This document shows, one piece after another, positions 14,782-23,266 of a DNA stretch of 56,110 bases. The stretch spans positions 1-56,110 of the forward strand of contig JBFMFE010000020.1 of assembly GCA_040752295.1 (NCBI GenBank). The letters run 5' to 3'. Below the pieces are notes generated by a model. It ran no database searches and had not been told where the DNA came from. It saw only the letters and a list, made by a program, of their open reading frames with translations. The translations under genes were made by a program, and so were the position numbers. Numbering within the stretch: the stretch's first letter is position 1; every line of letters starts with the position of its first letter. The stretch comes from JBFMFE01 sp040752295 (GTDB taxonomy: Bacteria > UBP15 > UBA6099 > JBFMBQ01).

Positions 14782-16503
14782 ATGAGGAGTTCCGGGAGAC
14801 GTGTTTTCCTGCGTCCGGCGGGCGCGGCGGTCGCGCTGATTTGTCTTGCGGCGGGGGCGCCCCGGCGCGCGGGCGCGTACGAGCAGATGACGGTGATGGC
14901 GCCGATGCGCGACGGGGTGAGGCTTTCGACCAACGTGTTCGTTCCCGCCGGGGGGAAGAAGTATCCCGCGTTGTTGATGAGGACGCCGTACGGGAAAGAG
15001 ATCGGGAACGTGATGGTGACGGCGGCGCTTTCGAAGGGGTTCGCGTGGGTGGTGCAGGACACGCGTGGGCGGTTCGAATCGGAGGGGACTTCGATGTCGT
15101 TTTTAGACGAGGCGGAGGACGGGTACGACACGGTGGAATGGGCGGCGGCGCAGCCGTGGTGCGACGGGCGCGTCGGGACTGTGGGGATTTCGGCGATGGG
15201 GATCAACCAGTACGTGATGCTTCCCAAGTCTCCGCCGCACCTGAGGTGCGCGTACGTGATGGCGGCGGCGCAGAGTCTGTATCACGACGCCGCTTACCAC
15301 GGGGGCGCCTTCCGGCGGGCGCTGGTGATCGGGTGGACGATGGGCAACAAGCTTCCGCTGATGCTTCTCGAACTGCTGATGGATAATCCGGATTACGGTC
15401 CGATCTGGCACAAGGTGAATCTGTCCGAGAGGTACGGCTCGGTGCGCGTGCCGGTGATGCACGTGGGGGGATGGTACGACATTTTTTTACAGGGGAACAT
15501 AGACGCGTTCAACGGGCTTCAGGAGAAGGGCGGGGAGGGCGCGAGGGGGAAACAGCGCCTTATCATCGGTCCCTGGACGCACGGCGGATGGGGCGCGCTG
15601 AGGGGTTTCGAACAGGGCGAGCTCACGTACCCCACGAATTCGAAGTACGATTTTTTCACCAAGGTGGTTCCGTGGTTCGAGGAGTGCATCAAGGGTAAGG
15701 ACAGGGGGTTTCAGAGCGGTCCGGCGGTGCGGTACTACCTCATGGGCGACCCGGAGGATGAGTCGGCGCCGGGGAACGAGTGGCTTGAGGCGGAGAGCTG
15801 GCCGCCGCCCGCCGAGCCGACGCCGTTTTATTTTCACGCCGACGGAAGGCTCAGCGTTGAGAAGCCGGGCGTGGAGTCCGCTTCACTGACGTTCCGCGCC
15901 GATCCTGCGGACCCTGTGCCGACAATCGGCGGGGGTAATTTAGAGCTTGCGAGCGGGACAATGGACCAGCGCGCGATAGAAAAGCGGGACGACGTTCTGG
16001 TTTTCACGACCGAGCCGTTGAGCGAGCCGCTCGCGATCGCGGGACCGGTGAAGGCGGTTCTGCACGTCTCGACGGACGTTCCGGACACCGATTTCACCGC
16101 GCGGCTGACGGACGTGTATCCGGACGGGCGCTCGATGCTGGTGATGGACGGGATTCTGCGGGCATCGCACCGGGACGGATACGAGAGGCGCACGCCCCTG
16201 GAGCCGGGGAAGCTCTACGCGCTGACGGTGGATTTATGGGACACGGCGATCGTTTTCAACAGGGGGCACCGGGTGCGGGTGATAATCGCGGGGTCGAATT
16301 TCCCCCGGTTCGACGCGAACCTGAACAACGGAAAGGTTTTCGATCTCGAGGCGGGCGAACTGGAGAGGGCGACGGAAAACGTCTGGGAATACATAAAGAT
16401 GCCCGACGCGGGGGCCGACTCGCGGGTCGCGAACAACGTTCTGCGGGTTGACGCGTCGCATTCATCGCACCTGGTTCTGCCGCTGGTTTCCGCCGGGGAA
16501 TGA
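14782..16503 (+). CDS. CocE/NonD family hydrolase with Tat signal
   Basis: A 573-residue alpha/beta hydrolase of the X-Pro dipeptidyl-peptidase/CocE family, which hydrolyses acyl esters or amide-linked antibiotics such as glutaryl cephalosporins. It begins with GRRVFLR and a hydrophobic stretch ending AGA, a twin-arginine export signal, so the enzyme is likely exported folded. APMRDGVRLSTNVFVP opens the fold; QDTRGRFESEG forms the oxyanion region; the nucleophile is S137 in GISAMG. GPWTHGGWG probably holds the catalytic His. The C-terminal jelly-roll domain spans roughly 340-570. AGGAGAG precedes the ATG. Natural substrate unknown. Confidence 0.88.
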   Translation: MRSSGRRVFLRPAGAAVALICLAAGAPRRAGAYEQMTVMAPMRDGVRLSTNVFVPAGGKKYPALLMRTPYGKEIGNVMVTAALSKGFAWVVQDTRGRFESEGTSMSFLDEAEDGYDTVEWAAAQPWCDGRVGTVGISAMGINQYVMLPKSPPHLRCAYVMAAAQSLYHDAAYHGGAFRRALVIGWTMGNKLPLMLLELLMDNPDYGPIWHKVNLSERYGSVRVPVMHVGGWYDIFLQGNIDAFNGLQEKGGEGARGKQRLIIGPWTHGGWGALRGFEQGELTYPTNSKYDFFTKVVPWFEECIKGKDRGFQSGPAVRYYLMGDPEDESAPGNEWLEAESWPPPAEPTPFYFHADGRLSVEKPGVESASLTFRADPADPVPTIGGGNLELASGTMDQRAIEKRDDVLVFTTEPLSEPLAIAGPVKAVLHVSTDVPDTDFTARLTDVYPDGRSMLVMDGILRASHRDGYERRTPLEPGKLYALTVDLWDTAIVFNRGHRVRVIIAGSNFPRFDANLNNGKVFDLEAGELERATENVWEYIKMPDAGADSRVANNVLRVDASHSSHLVLPLVSAGE

Positions 16504-16599
16504 TCTATTCTTCAGCGCTGTTTTACGCGGTTGCGCGGCGCTGCGCGTTTCAGTGGGCGGCGCCGGCAGGGGGGGGCGTCCTGGGGGGGCGCCGCGGGG

Positions 16600-17667
16600 T
16601 CATTCGATCATGTCCCACGTGATGACGTCTTCGCGGGCGATGTCCCTTTTAGCCTTTCTTCCGACGACCAGGTTCAACATCGAGGGCTGAATGCCGTAGC
16701 CGGGGCGTTTGACGGCGAGCATCCGCCTTGAGATTTTCGCGTGTCCGGGGATGTCGGCGGCGGCGACGAGACTCCGGCGGTGGAGCCTGTAATTTTCGCG
16801 TTCCGCGCCGGTGCATTGTTTCACCGGGGAGCCGAGCGCCTGCTCCGTGAAGCGCACGGCGCGGCACATTTCGCCGAGTTCCGCCGGCTCGAGGGCGAAG
16901 GGGTGGTCCGGTCCGGGGAGGTTGCGGCTGAGGGTGAAGTGTTTTTCGATGATGCACGCGCCGCGCGCCGCGGCTATGACGTCGGGCGTTATGCTCATCG
17001 TGTGGTCGGAGAAGCCGACGGGGACGTTGAAGGCGTCCCTCATGGTGTCCATGGCGCGGAGGTTGAGGTCTTCGAACCTGGGGGGGTGGTTGACGGCGCA
17101 GTGGAGGAGCGCCACGCGGCGGTTGTTCTCGCCGTAGATGACGTCGAGGGCGTCCTCGATGTCGCCGAGGTCCGCCATGCCGGTTGAGAGAAGTATGGGT
17201 TTTCGCGTGCTCGCGACCTTTTTGAGGAGCTGAACGTAGGTGATGTCCACGGAGGCGATTTTGTAGGCTGGCACGCCGACGCGCTCGAGTTCGTCCACCG
17301 CTCTTTCGTCGAAGGGCGTGGAGAGGAAGATCACCTTTTTCTTTTCGCAATAGTCCCGGAGTTTGGGGTGCCACTCGCGGGGGAGTTCGAGTTTTCTGAG
17401 GACGTCCCAGATGGTTTGCGGGGCGCCCGATTTTTTCTTTTTCCCCGCGACGGGAGCTTTTTCCGAGAAGAGCGTTCTGGCGGAGAAGGTCTGGAACTTG
17501 ACGGCGTCCGCGCCGGCTTCGGCGGCGGCGGCGATGAGGTTGAATGCGCGCTTGAGGTCGCGTCCGTGGTTGCTTCCCGCCTCGGCGATGATGAAACATG
17601 GGTTGCCGGGACCGATCATTCTGTTTCCGACGGCGAAGGGTTCCATATTGCCCGGGGTTCCGCTCAT
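16600..17667 (-). CDS. NeuB-family sugar-acid synthase (sialic/legionaminic/pseudaminic type)
   Basis: This 355-residue enzyme would condense phosphoenolpyruvate with an N-acetylated sugar to form a nonulosonic acid. The TIM barrel includes CFIIAEAGSNHGRDLKRA, AGADAVKFQTF, FLSTPFDE, LSTGMADLGDIEDAL, and GFSDHTMS with EKHFTL. The C-terminal SAF antifreeze-like domain starts around RRSLVAA. I start at the ATG at 17667, with GGAAG five bases upstream; ATGs at 17712 and 17646 are possible. No cytidylyltransferase or epimerase is adjacent, so the product cannot be assigned. Its presence suggests nonulosonate-modified surface glycans or flagellin. Confidence 0.88.
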   Translation of the reverse strand: MSGTPGNMEPFAVGNRMIGPGNPCFIIAEAGSNHGRDLKRAFNLIAAAAEAGADAVKFQTFSARTLFSEKAPVAGKKKKSGAPQTIWDVLRKLELPREWHPKLRDYCEKKKVIFLSTPFDERAVDELERVGVPAYKIASVDITYVQLLKKVASTRKPILLSTGMADLGDIEDALDVIYGENNRRVALLHCAVNHPPRFEDLNLRAMDTMRDAFNVPVGFSDHTMSITPDVIAAARGACIIEKHFTLSRNLPGPDHPFALEPAELGEMCRAVRFTEQALGSPVKQCTGAERENYRLHRRSLVAAADIPGHAKISRRMLAVKRPGYGIQPSMLNLVVGRKAKRDIAREDVITWDMIE

Positions 17668-17911
17668 GGCGGCTTCCGTTCCAGACCGGCTCGCGCCGAA
17701 GGGGCGCTTCATCGGGCATGGACCGGTACCTGATAATTTTAGAAAACAAGGGTTTTTTTGTAAACGGGGGGAGTGGAACTGATTCCCGGAGCGGTGTAAG
17801 GGGAAAGGGATTTTTTTTATTTCGAGGTTGAGTTTGAGGAAAAAATGTTTGAGAATAACGAACCGCCGGTTCGCCGGCGGCGTGGAAACCAGAGAAAGAG
17901 GGTGGAGCGCT

Positions 17912-18826
17912 GTGAGAAGGGCTGGTTTATGCGTGGCGGCTGTCGCTGCGGCAATCGCCTGGATATGGGTCGGCGAGTGCGCGGAAGATTACAGGAAGCA
18001 CCTTGAGAAGGGGATCGCCCTCAGCGAGGAATGCAGGCACAGGGAGGAGGAAGCGCTCGCGGAGGTCGAAAAGGCGTATAGAATGAACCCGAACGATTTC
18101 GAGACGCGGTACTGGTACGGCAGAACGCTGTACGACAACAGGAGGTTCGGTGAGGCTGCTGGTGTGCTCGAAAGCGCGTTGAGCCAGAGACCGGACGACG
18201 TGAAGGCGAACGCGTATCTGGCATACTCGTACGGGCGGATAGGAGAGAACCTTCTGAAGCGGACGGTATACATGTTCAAGTCCACGCGGCAGATAAAGAA
18301 GGTTCTGGACATCGATCCCAATTTTGCCGACGCATATTTTTCGCTCGCGATCGGGTGCACGTACCTCGGGTGGTACGAGAAGCCGACGGGGGTTTTCCGG
18401 CAGCTGGTGAAGCTTGTTTTAGAGGACGAGGAGCTTGTGGACACGTTTTCGGCGGAGGCGCTGTACTTCAAGGCGATAAGCCTTGACCCGGACAACGCGT
18501 GGTACTACGTGCAGCTTGGCTGGCTGTACCTGAAGCAGAATAAGCCGGATAAGGCGCGGAAGGAATTCGAGAAGGCGATGGCGCTCGCGGAGAAGGACGT
18601 CAAGTGCGGGATGAAGGACGACACGGTGCCGAGGGGGATCGCCGTCTATTACGAGGACGCGCAGATGTTCGAGGAGGGGCTGAGGTACGCGAAGACGGCG
18701 CTGCGCTGGAACCCTGAGGACCTGTGTCTGGAGCCGAGGTTGTCCATCGGGCGCGTGATAGACAGGCTCGAGGAAGAGGTACGCACGGGCAAGGCGATCA
18801 TGAAGGACGTGGCGGACGAGATGTGA
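17912..18826 (+). CDS. exported TPR-repeat protein
   Basis: A 304-residue protein with an N-terminal signal peptide (RRAGLCVAAVAAAIAW, cleavage probably near GECA) and several tetratricopeptide repeats. Recognisable TPR units include EALAEVEKAYRMNPNDFETR, FGEAAGVLESALSQRPDDVK, YFKAISLDPDNAWYYVQLG and DKARKEFEKAMALAEKDV. TPR proteins are protein-interaction scaffolds. I start at GTG 17912, which has GGAG close upstream and gives a proper signal peptide; an upstream TTG at 17828 would bury it behind 28 residues. It converges on galT with a 13-base gap. Partner unknown. Confidence 0.75.
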   Translation: MRRAGLCVAAVAAAIAWIWVGECAEDYRKHLEKGIALSEECRHREEEALAEVEKAYRMNPNDFETRYWYGRTLYDNRRFGEAAGVLESALSQRPDDVKANAYLAYSYGRIGENLLKRTVYMFKSTRQIKKVLDIDPNFADAYFSLAIGCTYLGWYEKPTGVFRQLVKLVLEDEELVDTFSAEALYFKAISLDPDNAWYYVQLGWLYLKQNKPDKARKEFEKAMALAEKDVKCGMKDDTVPRGIAVYYEDAQMFEEGLRYAKTALRWNPEDLCLEPRLSIGRVIDRLEEEVRTGKAIMKDVADEM

Positions 18827-18839
18827 GGGGGCGTGGGAA

Positions 18840-19859
18840 TCAGTCGGGCGCGCGGCAGTTGCGCAGAAACTTCGCGGTTTCCTCGGGTTTCGCGGTGGAG
18901 ATGTAAATCCCGGAGCACAGTTCGAAGCCGACCGTGACGGCCATGCGCGGGAGCAGTTGAAAGTACCAGTGGTACTGTTCCCTGAACCTTGTCCTTGAGG
19001 GAGAGGTCTGTATCACGTAGTTGTAGTCGGGGTCGCCGAGTCCGTAGTACATTTTTTTGAGAATGTCTCTGACGATGTGAGAGAGTTCCCTGAGTTCCTC
19101 GTAGGGGATTTCGCCGTATGAGGGGGCGTGGTTTTTGGGGACGATCCAGGTTTCGAAAGGCGCCTGCGAGGCGAAGGGTTCGAAGACGACGAAGCGGTCG
19201 GAGTCCAGCACGATGCGCTCTTTAACGGTGAGGGTCTTTTCGATCATGTCGCACGTGATGCAGGAGTTGTGTTTCTCGAAATAGTCTTTCGCGGTGTCGA
19301 GGCGCATCTGGATTCTGGTGGGGATGATGGGGGTGGCGATGAGCTGGGAGTGGGGGTGTTCGAGGGAGGCGCCCGCTCTGAGTCCGTTGTTTCTGAAGAT
19401 TGTAATGAGGTTGATCTGTTCGTCTTTTTCGAGCATCCGGTAGCGGTCCTGGTAGAGGATGAAGAGCTGTTCGACGTCGTCGTCGGACATGGTGCCGACG
19501 GTGAGGTCGTGGCGGGGGTGGTCAACAATGACGTCGTGGACGCCGAAGCCGCGGACGGCGTTGAAGAAATTCGCCTCGTGGTACCAGTCGGCGCTGTCGT
19601 TTGAATTGAGGGCGGGGAATTTGTTGGGCGTGATTCTCGCCTGCCAGCCGGGGGTGTCGGGTTGTGAATCCACCGGGCGCGCAGCCATTATTTCCGGCGG
19701 GGTCATGTGTTCGTTGCCGGGGCAGAAAGGGCAGTTTTCGCTGAAGCGCGGGAGTTTCGGCTTTTCGTTGTTTTTGTGGAAATCTTCCGGTCTGAGGGCT
19801 CTTTCGGTGGCGATTATGACCCACTCGCCCGTTATCCGGTTCTGGCGCAGTTCGGACAA
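18840..19859 (-). CDS. galT: galactose-1-phosphate uridylyltransferase family
   Basis: A 339-residue HIT-superfamily nucleotidyltransferase of the GalT family, which exchanges UMP between UDP-glucose and a hexose-1-phosphate. MSELRQNRITGEWVIIATER is the typical start. CPFCPGNE gives the first zinc pair, and the active site is EHPHSQL with the catalytic histidine of HPHxQ. The second HIT half ends with HWYFQLLPR. HPHSQ rather than HPHGQ is seen in more distant bacterial and archaeal members, so ADP- rather than UDP-sugar use is possible. The start codon is TTG at 19859; no in-frame ATG precedes the conserved N-terminus. Confidence 0.88.
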   Translation of the reverse strand: MSELRQNRITGEWVIIATERALRPEDFHKNNEKPKLPRFSENCPFCPGNEHMTPPEIMAARPVDSQPDTPGWQARITPNKFPALNSNDSADWYHEANFFNAVRGFGVHDVIVDHPRHDLTVGTMSDDDVEQLFILYQDRYRMLEKDEQINLITIFRNNGLRAGASLEHPHSQLIATPIIPTRIQMRLDTAKDYFEKHNSCITCDMIEKTLTVKERIVLDSDRFVVFEPFASQAPFETWIVPKNHAPSYGEIPYEELRELSHIVRDILKKMYYGLGDPDYNYVIQTSPSRTRFREQYHWYFQLLPRMAVTVGFELCSGIYISTAKPEETAKFLRNCRAPD

Positions 19860-19897
19860 GTATTCGTTACACCTTCGCTTTCCATTGCCTTATTTTA

Positions 19898-19926
19898 ATG
19901 CTACACTCAAATTCAGTGAAAGTCAA
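19898..19926 (-). promoter_or_regulatory. sigma70-type promoter of galT
   Basis: On the minus strand TTGACT (19921-19926), 17 bases and TAGCAT (19898-19903). The predicted start near 19891 leaves a leader of about 32 bases before the TTG start codon. Confidence 0.6.
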
Positions 19927-20437
19927 ATCGGGCTGGAGTTAGTCAAACGTTGTATTGCGGGAATCATCATCTATAACACTCACGAGGGCGTTTAATCTCG
20001 GTTTTTCTTGTTAAAACTCATCGGTTCGTTTAAATCCTGGATTTCTGAGGACACGATCCGGAATTTCGGAATTTTTCAGGTGACGTGACCCGAATTTGCT
20101 GTTTAATACGGGATCGTGTCGCCGGAAAGCGCCCGGGGTTCATGAACGGCGCGCAATGCTGTAAAATCAGAGTGGTGAGCACACCGGGACCGGCGTTATC
20201 GAGGCTGATAAAAGCGATGAAGCCCTTCCGCCTCGGAGGGGTTTTCGCCGGGTGCGGCGCGGAGGGGCGTAGGGAAGGAGAAGAAGGAAGACGCGGAGTG
20301 TACACGTCGTCCGGGCGGCGGCGTTCGATGGGGGCGGATTGATTTTCCGCGGGGGCAAAGTTATAAAAAAAGTGAAGACGGGCGAAATCGCAGGCGAGCA
20401 TCTGCGCGTGGTAAGGGAAGCGGCGGGGAGGCGCAGG
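19927..20437. other. intergenic region, about 510 bases
   Basis: Between the galT promoter and the next gene I find no convincing coding frame, tRNA or riboswitch. ACACGATCC (20051-20059) and GGATCGTGT (20111-20119) form a perfect 9-bp inverted repeat with 51 bases between the arms, enclosing AT-richer sequence. The right part (20220-20430) is purine-rich and presumably holds the promoter and leader of the discoidin-like gene, but I could not pick a promoter. Confidence 0.4.
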
Positions 20438-21190
20438 ATGAAGAGAAATGAGCGGAGGGGCGGACGTCGCGCCGGCGCCGGGGCGATCGTAACGGCGGTC
20501 TGTACCGTTGCTTTTCTGGCGCATGGGCAGACGGCTTCCGGGGGGAACGTGACCGCCGAAAGCGTGATCAGCGTGTCGTCGGCGCCCAACCCGGCATGGG
20601 CGCCCGCGAACGTATGCGACGGCGAGGTCGGTCCCACAAGGGGGTGGCTGGGTGAGTGGGACGAGAAAAAACCCAACCTGTGGATACAGTTCGACTTTCC
20701 GTCGCCCGTGGTGGTATCGAATGTGCGGTTGATGCAGGCGGGGCTGCCGGAAGCCGGCTGGAGGCGGTTTTCACGCCCGAAAAAGATAGTCCTGACGTTT
20801 AACGGCGACAGAAAGACGGCGAGGGAATTGGTTTTGGAAGACAGGGAACACGTTTTTCAGGACGCAGCCGTGGGTCCGGTGGAAGCGGGCGCGGTCCGGG
20901 TTGAGGTGAGCGAGGTTTTTTCCGATGCGCGGATAGGAACAATGGCGGGATTTCAGGAGATCGAGATAATAGCCGACGAGGGCGCCGGTGGGGTGGGGAA
21001 GACGCCGGCGGCGGGGGTTGGAAACCCAACGGAAGGGGTCCCCGCCGGCGAGGCGCGGGCGGGTAAGGCGCGGGCGGGCGGCGGCGATGAAGCTGGAGTG
21101 AAGAAGGGCGTCACCGAGGAGGAGCGTGCGATACTTGAACTTCTGGGGGAGCTTTTAGAGCGGCTGGAGAAGCGATTCAGCGAGGATTGA
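20438..21190 (+). CDS. secreted discoidin-like (F5/8 type C) protein
   Basis: A 250-residue protein with a basic N-terminus and hydrophobic segment (IVTAVCTVAFLAHGQTASG) consistent with a signal peptide. Residues about 40-185 look like a galactose-binding/F5-8 type C domain: PAWAPANVCDGEV, WLGEWDEKKPNLWIQFDF, VVVSNVRLMQAG, and a closing FQEIEIIA strand. A low-complexity Gly/Ala linker follows, then a charged helix, EEERAILELLGELLERLEK. Such domains bind carbohydrate. GGGGAGG lies six bases before the ATG at 20438. A second protein with similar domains is at 45.5 kb. Function unknown. Confidence 0.6.
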   Translation: MKRNERRGGRRAGAGAIVTAVCTVAFLAHGQTASGGNVTAESVISVSSAPNPAWAPANVCDGEVGPTRGWLGEWDEKKPNLWIQFDFPSPVVVSNVRLMQAGLPEAGWRRFSRPKKIVLTFNGDRKTARELVLEDREHVFQDAAVGPVEAGAVRVEVSEVFSDARIGTMAGFQEIEIIADEGAGGVGKTPAAGVGNPTEGVPAGEARAGKARAGGGDEAGVKKGVTEEERAILELLGELLERLEKRFSED

Positions 21191-21205
21191 AGGGGATGAA
21201 GCGAT

Positions 21206-21454
21206 ATGCCGTATTATGACTACGTGTGCGGTGAGTGCGGGAGCGCGTTTGAGATACAGTGCGGGATCAACGACGACAGGAGCGGGGTGAGGTGCGCGGA
21301 GTGCGGTTCGGGGAAGGTGGAGCGCAATTTCGGGACGATTTACCTTCCGAAGAAGGGGAAGGCGAGAGCCGGCGGGGGCGGGTTCGGGTCGCCGCCAGGA
21401 GGGGGAAGCTCGTGCAGCACGTGCACGAGCGGCACGTGTTCCACGTGCGGGTGA
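21206..21454 (+). CDS. FmdB-family zinc ribbon protein
   Basis: An 82-residue member of the FmdB putative regulatory family. The N-terminal zinc ribbon has two CxxC pairs, YVCGECG (residues 8-11) and RCAECGSGKV, and the start MPYYDYVCGECG is typical. A Gly-rich tail ends in a cysteine cluster, SSCSTCTSGTCSTCG, as in many members. The role of the family is not established; regulation of formamidase/amidase expression was the original suggestion. It lies 15 bases after the discoidin-like gene and may be co-transcribed. Confidence 0.85.
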   Translation: MPYYDYVCGECGSAFEIQCGINDDRSGVRCAECGSGKVERNFGTIYLPKKGKARAGGGGFGSPPGGGSSCSTCTSGTCSTCG

Positions 21455-21565
21455 GAGGGTTTCATGCGACTGAAATCGGGACCGGGTTTCCCCGTTTCGG
21501 GCGACCTGCCGTCAGGGTCTGATCTTTGCGGCATTGTTCCCGGAAGGTTTTTTTCGTCCCGGGGC

Positions 21566-21592
21566 TAAAGTTTTTCCAGATCGAGCCGATAA
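21566..21592 (+). promoter_or_regulatory. flagellar sigma28 (FliA) promoter
   Basis: TAAAGTTT (21566-21573), exactly 11 bases and GCCGATAA (21585-21592): a full match to the sigma28 consensus. It points at the small YjfB-like gene at 21718, leaving a leader of about 120 bases. This implies the organism has FliA and flagella even though no other flagellar gene is in the window. Confidence 0.85.
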
Positions 21593-21668
21593 AGGTTAAT
21601 GGGAAGGGCTGTGCCTTTGCGCCCGCATGGAGGATGGGTTGAAGCCTGCAAGGACTGCTTCCCGCCAG

Positions 21669-21695
21669 GGAAGGACGGGGAGCGATCCCCCTTCC
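21669..21695 (+). other. hairpin in the leader of the YjfB-like gene
   Basis: GGAAG (21669-21673) pairs with CTTCC (21691-21695), enclosing GGGGA-GCGA-TCCCC, a perfect 5-bp stem with a GNRA-type tetraloop. It ends seven bases before the ribosome-binding site GGGAGG (21703-21708) and could affect translation or message stability. I do not recognise a c-di-GMP riboswitch in the leader. Confidence 0.4.
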
Positions 21696-21717
21696 TGAAA
21701 CAGGGAGGATGATGGAG

Positions 21718-21882
21718 ATGACAGTGAACCCGGCATCCATCGAGGGGATACTCCAGCAGAGCACGCAGAAGCAGGGTGAGACCCTGATACAGCTCATGGA
21801 AGCGAGCCGGCAGGCAGAGATCGCCTCGACCAGACCGCTGAAGAACATCACCGAAACAACACAGGTTGACCTGACGGTGTGA
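21718..21882 (+). CDS. small YjfB-like putative motility protein
   Basis: A 54-residue protein from the ATG at 21718, which has GGAGG nine bases upstream; ATGs at 21709 and 21712 sit too close to that site. The sequence, TVNPASIEGILQQSTQKQG then LIQLMEASRQAE and a DLTV end, has the size and helical, Gln-rich character of YjfB-like putative motility proteins. The similarity is weak by eye. The stronger support for a motility role is the perfect sigma28 promoter upstream. It converges on thiC with only 10 bases between stops. Confidence 0.6.
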   Translation: MTVNPASIEGILQQSTQKQGETLIQLMEASRQAEIASTRPLKNITETTQVDLTV

Positions 21883-21892
21883 GGCTCCGGGG

Positions 21893-23266
21893 TCATTCCG
21901 GGGAGACCAGGTAGGCGCAGTATTCGCCGCACATGGAGCAGGTGTTGTCGCCCGGTTTTTTTCTTTTTTTGTTTTCCCTGTAGAGGGCAAACTTAGCGGG
22001 GTCAATGGCGAGATTTTCCTGTGTCCGCCAGTCGAGGGCTTTTCTCGCGGCGGACATACTGGTGTCGAGTGCGCGCCTGCCGAGTTTGCAGACGTCGGCG
22101 GCGTGAGCGGCGATGCGGGATGCGATTACGCCGAGGCGGACGTCGTCGGGGGTGGGGAGGCCGAGGTGCTCGGAGGGGGTGACGTAGCAGAGGAAGTCCG
22201 CGCCGGCGGCGGCGGCGGCGGCGCCTCCGATGGCGGAGGTGATGTGGTCGTAGCCGGGGGCGACGTCGGTGACGAGGGGTCCGAGGAGGTAGTAGGGTGC
22301 GCCGCCGCAGAGGGATTTCTGCATTTTGACGTTGGCGGCGATCTGGTCGAGGGGCATGTGACCGGGTCCTTCGATGATCGCCTGGACGCCCTCGCGGAGG
22401 CAGAGCTGGGCGAGTTCGCCGAGGAAGATCATTTCCTGAACCATGGCGCGGTCGTGGGCGTCGTCGAGGCATCCTGAGCGGAGACCGTCGCCGAGGCTGA
22501 GGGTGACGTCGTGTTTTTTCGCGATTTCGAGGACGCGGTCGAAGTGTTCATAGAGGGGGTTTTCGCGTCCGGAGTGTTTCATCCAGGAGGCGAGGAGGGC
22601 GCCGCCGCGGCTGACGATGCCGGTCACGCGTTTCTGTTTCGAGAGGCGTTCGAGGGCGGCGGCTGTAAGCCCGGCGTGGACGGTCATGAAGTCCACGCCG
22701 TCGTCCGCCTGCTGTTCGATGACGTCGAAGAGTTCCGCGGGGTCGAGGCGCGCGCGGGGTGAGGAGGGAGTTTCGCCGGCGCGGTTCACGGCGCGGACGA
22801 ACGCCTCGTAAACTGGGACGGTGCCGAGGGGGACGGGGCAGTTTTCGAGGATGGCGCGGCGTATTTTACGGACGTCGCCGCCGGTGCTGAGGTCCATGAC
22901 GGTGTCGGCGCCCGCTTTCAGGGCTTCCCTGAGCTTGGCGAGTTCGAAAGCGACGGAGTGTTTGTCCCTCGAGGAGCCGATGTTCGCGTTCACCTTGGTG
23001 GAGAGACCGGCACCGATGCCGCAGGTTCTGACGCCGCGGCGTTTTTTGTTGAGGGGGATGACGACGCGACCGCAGGCGACGTTCGCCAGCAGTTCGCGTT
23101 CGACCACGAGTTCGGTCTTCGCGGTCTTACGGACGGCGTCGGTGGAACGTCCGCGCCGCGCTTTTTCAATGAGCGTGAGGGAATCGTTTTTTCCGCGGGG
23201 GGCGGAGGGGGGCGTCGTCCGCTTCCCCGGTTTTCCGGCGTCTTTTGAGTTTGACCGTTCCTTCAC
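21893..23266 (-). CDS. thiC: phosphomethylpyrimidine synthase ThiC
   Basis: ThiC is a radical-SAM enzyme that rearranges aminoimidazole ribotide to HMP phosphate, the pyrimidine of thiamin. The 457-residue protein has GIGAGLSTKVNANIGSS, VMDLSTGGD, PLGTVPVYEA, IEGPGHMPLDQI and GPLVTDVAPGYDHITSAIGG. The C-terminal cluster motif is CSMCGEYCAYL. The GTG start overlaps the thiG stop as GTGA. The first 28 residues are a poorly conserved basic extension. It is the last gene of the thiamin operon and under TPP riboswitch control. Confidence 0.96.
   Translation of the reverse strand: MKERSNSKDAGKPGKRTTPPSAPRGKNDSLTLIEKARRGRSTDAVRKTAKTELVVERELLANVACGRVVIPLNKKRRGVRTCGIGAGLSTKVNANIGSSRDKHSVAFELAKLREALKAGADTVMDLSTGGDVRKIRRAILENCPVPLGTVPVYEAFVRAVNRAGETPSSPRARLDPAELFDVIEQQADDGVDFMTVHAGLTAAALERLSKQKRVTGIVSRGGALLASWMKHSGRENPLYEHFDRVLEIAKKHDVTLSLGDGLRSGCLDDAHDRAMVQEMIFLGELAQLCLREGVQAIIEGPGHMPLDQIAANVKMQKSLCGGAPYYLLGPLVTDVAPGYDHITSAIGGAAAAAAGADFLCYVTPSEHLGLPTPDDVRLGVIASRIAAHAADVCKLGRRALDTSMSAARKALDWRTQENLAIDPAKFALYRENKKRKKPGDNTCSMCGEYCAYLVSPE

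Noticed and set aside
20030..20676. Minus-strand frames of 164 and 169 codons near 20.0-20.7 kb
   Set aside because: Ser/Pro/Arg-rich shadow composition and no start signals.
21593..21717. c-di-GMP riboswitch in the sigma28-driven leader
   Set aside because: The conserved GEMM tetraloop and receptor segments are not present; only simple hairpins are seen.
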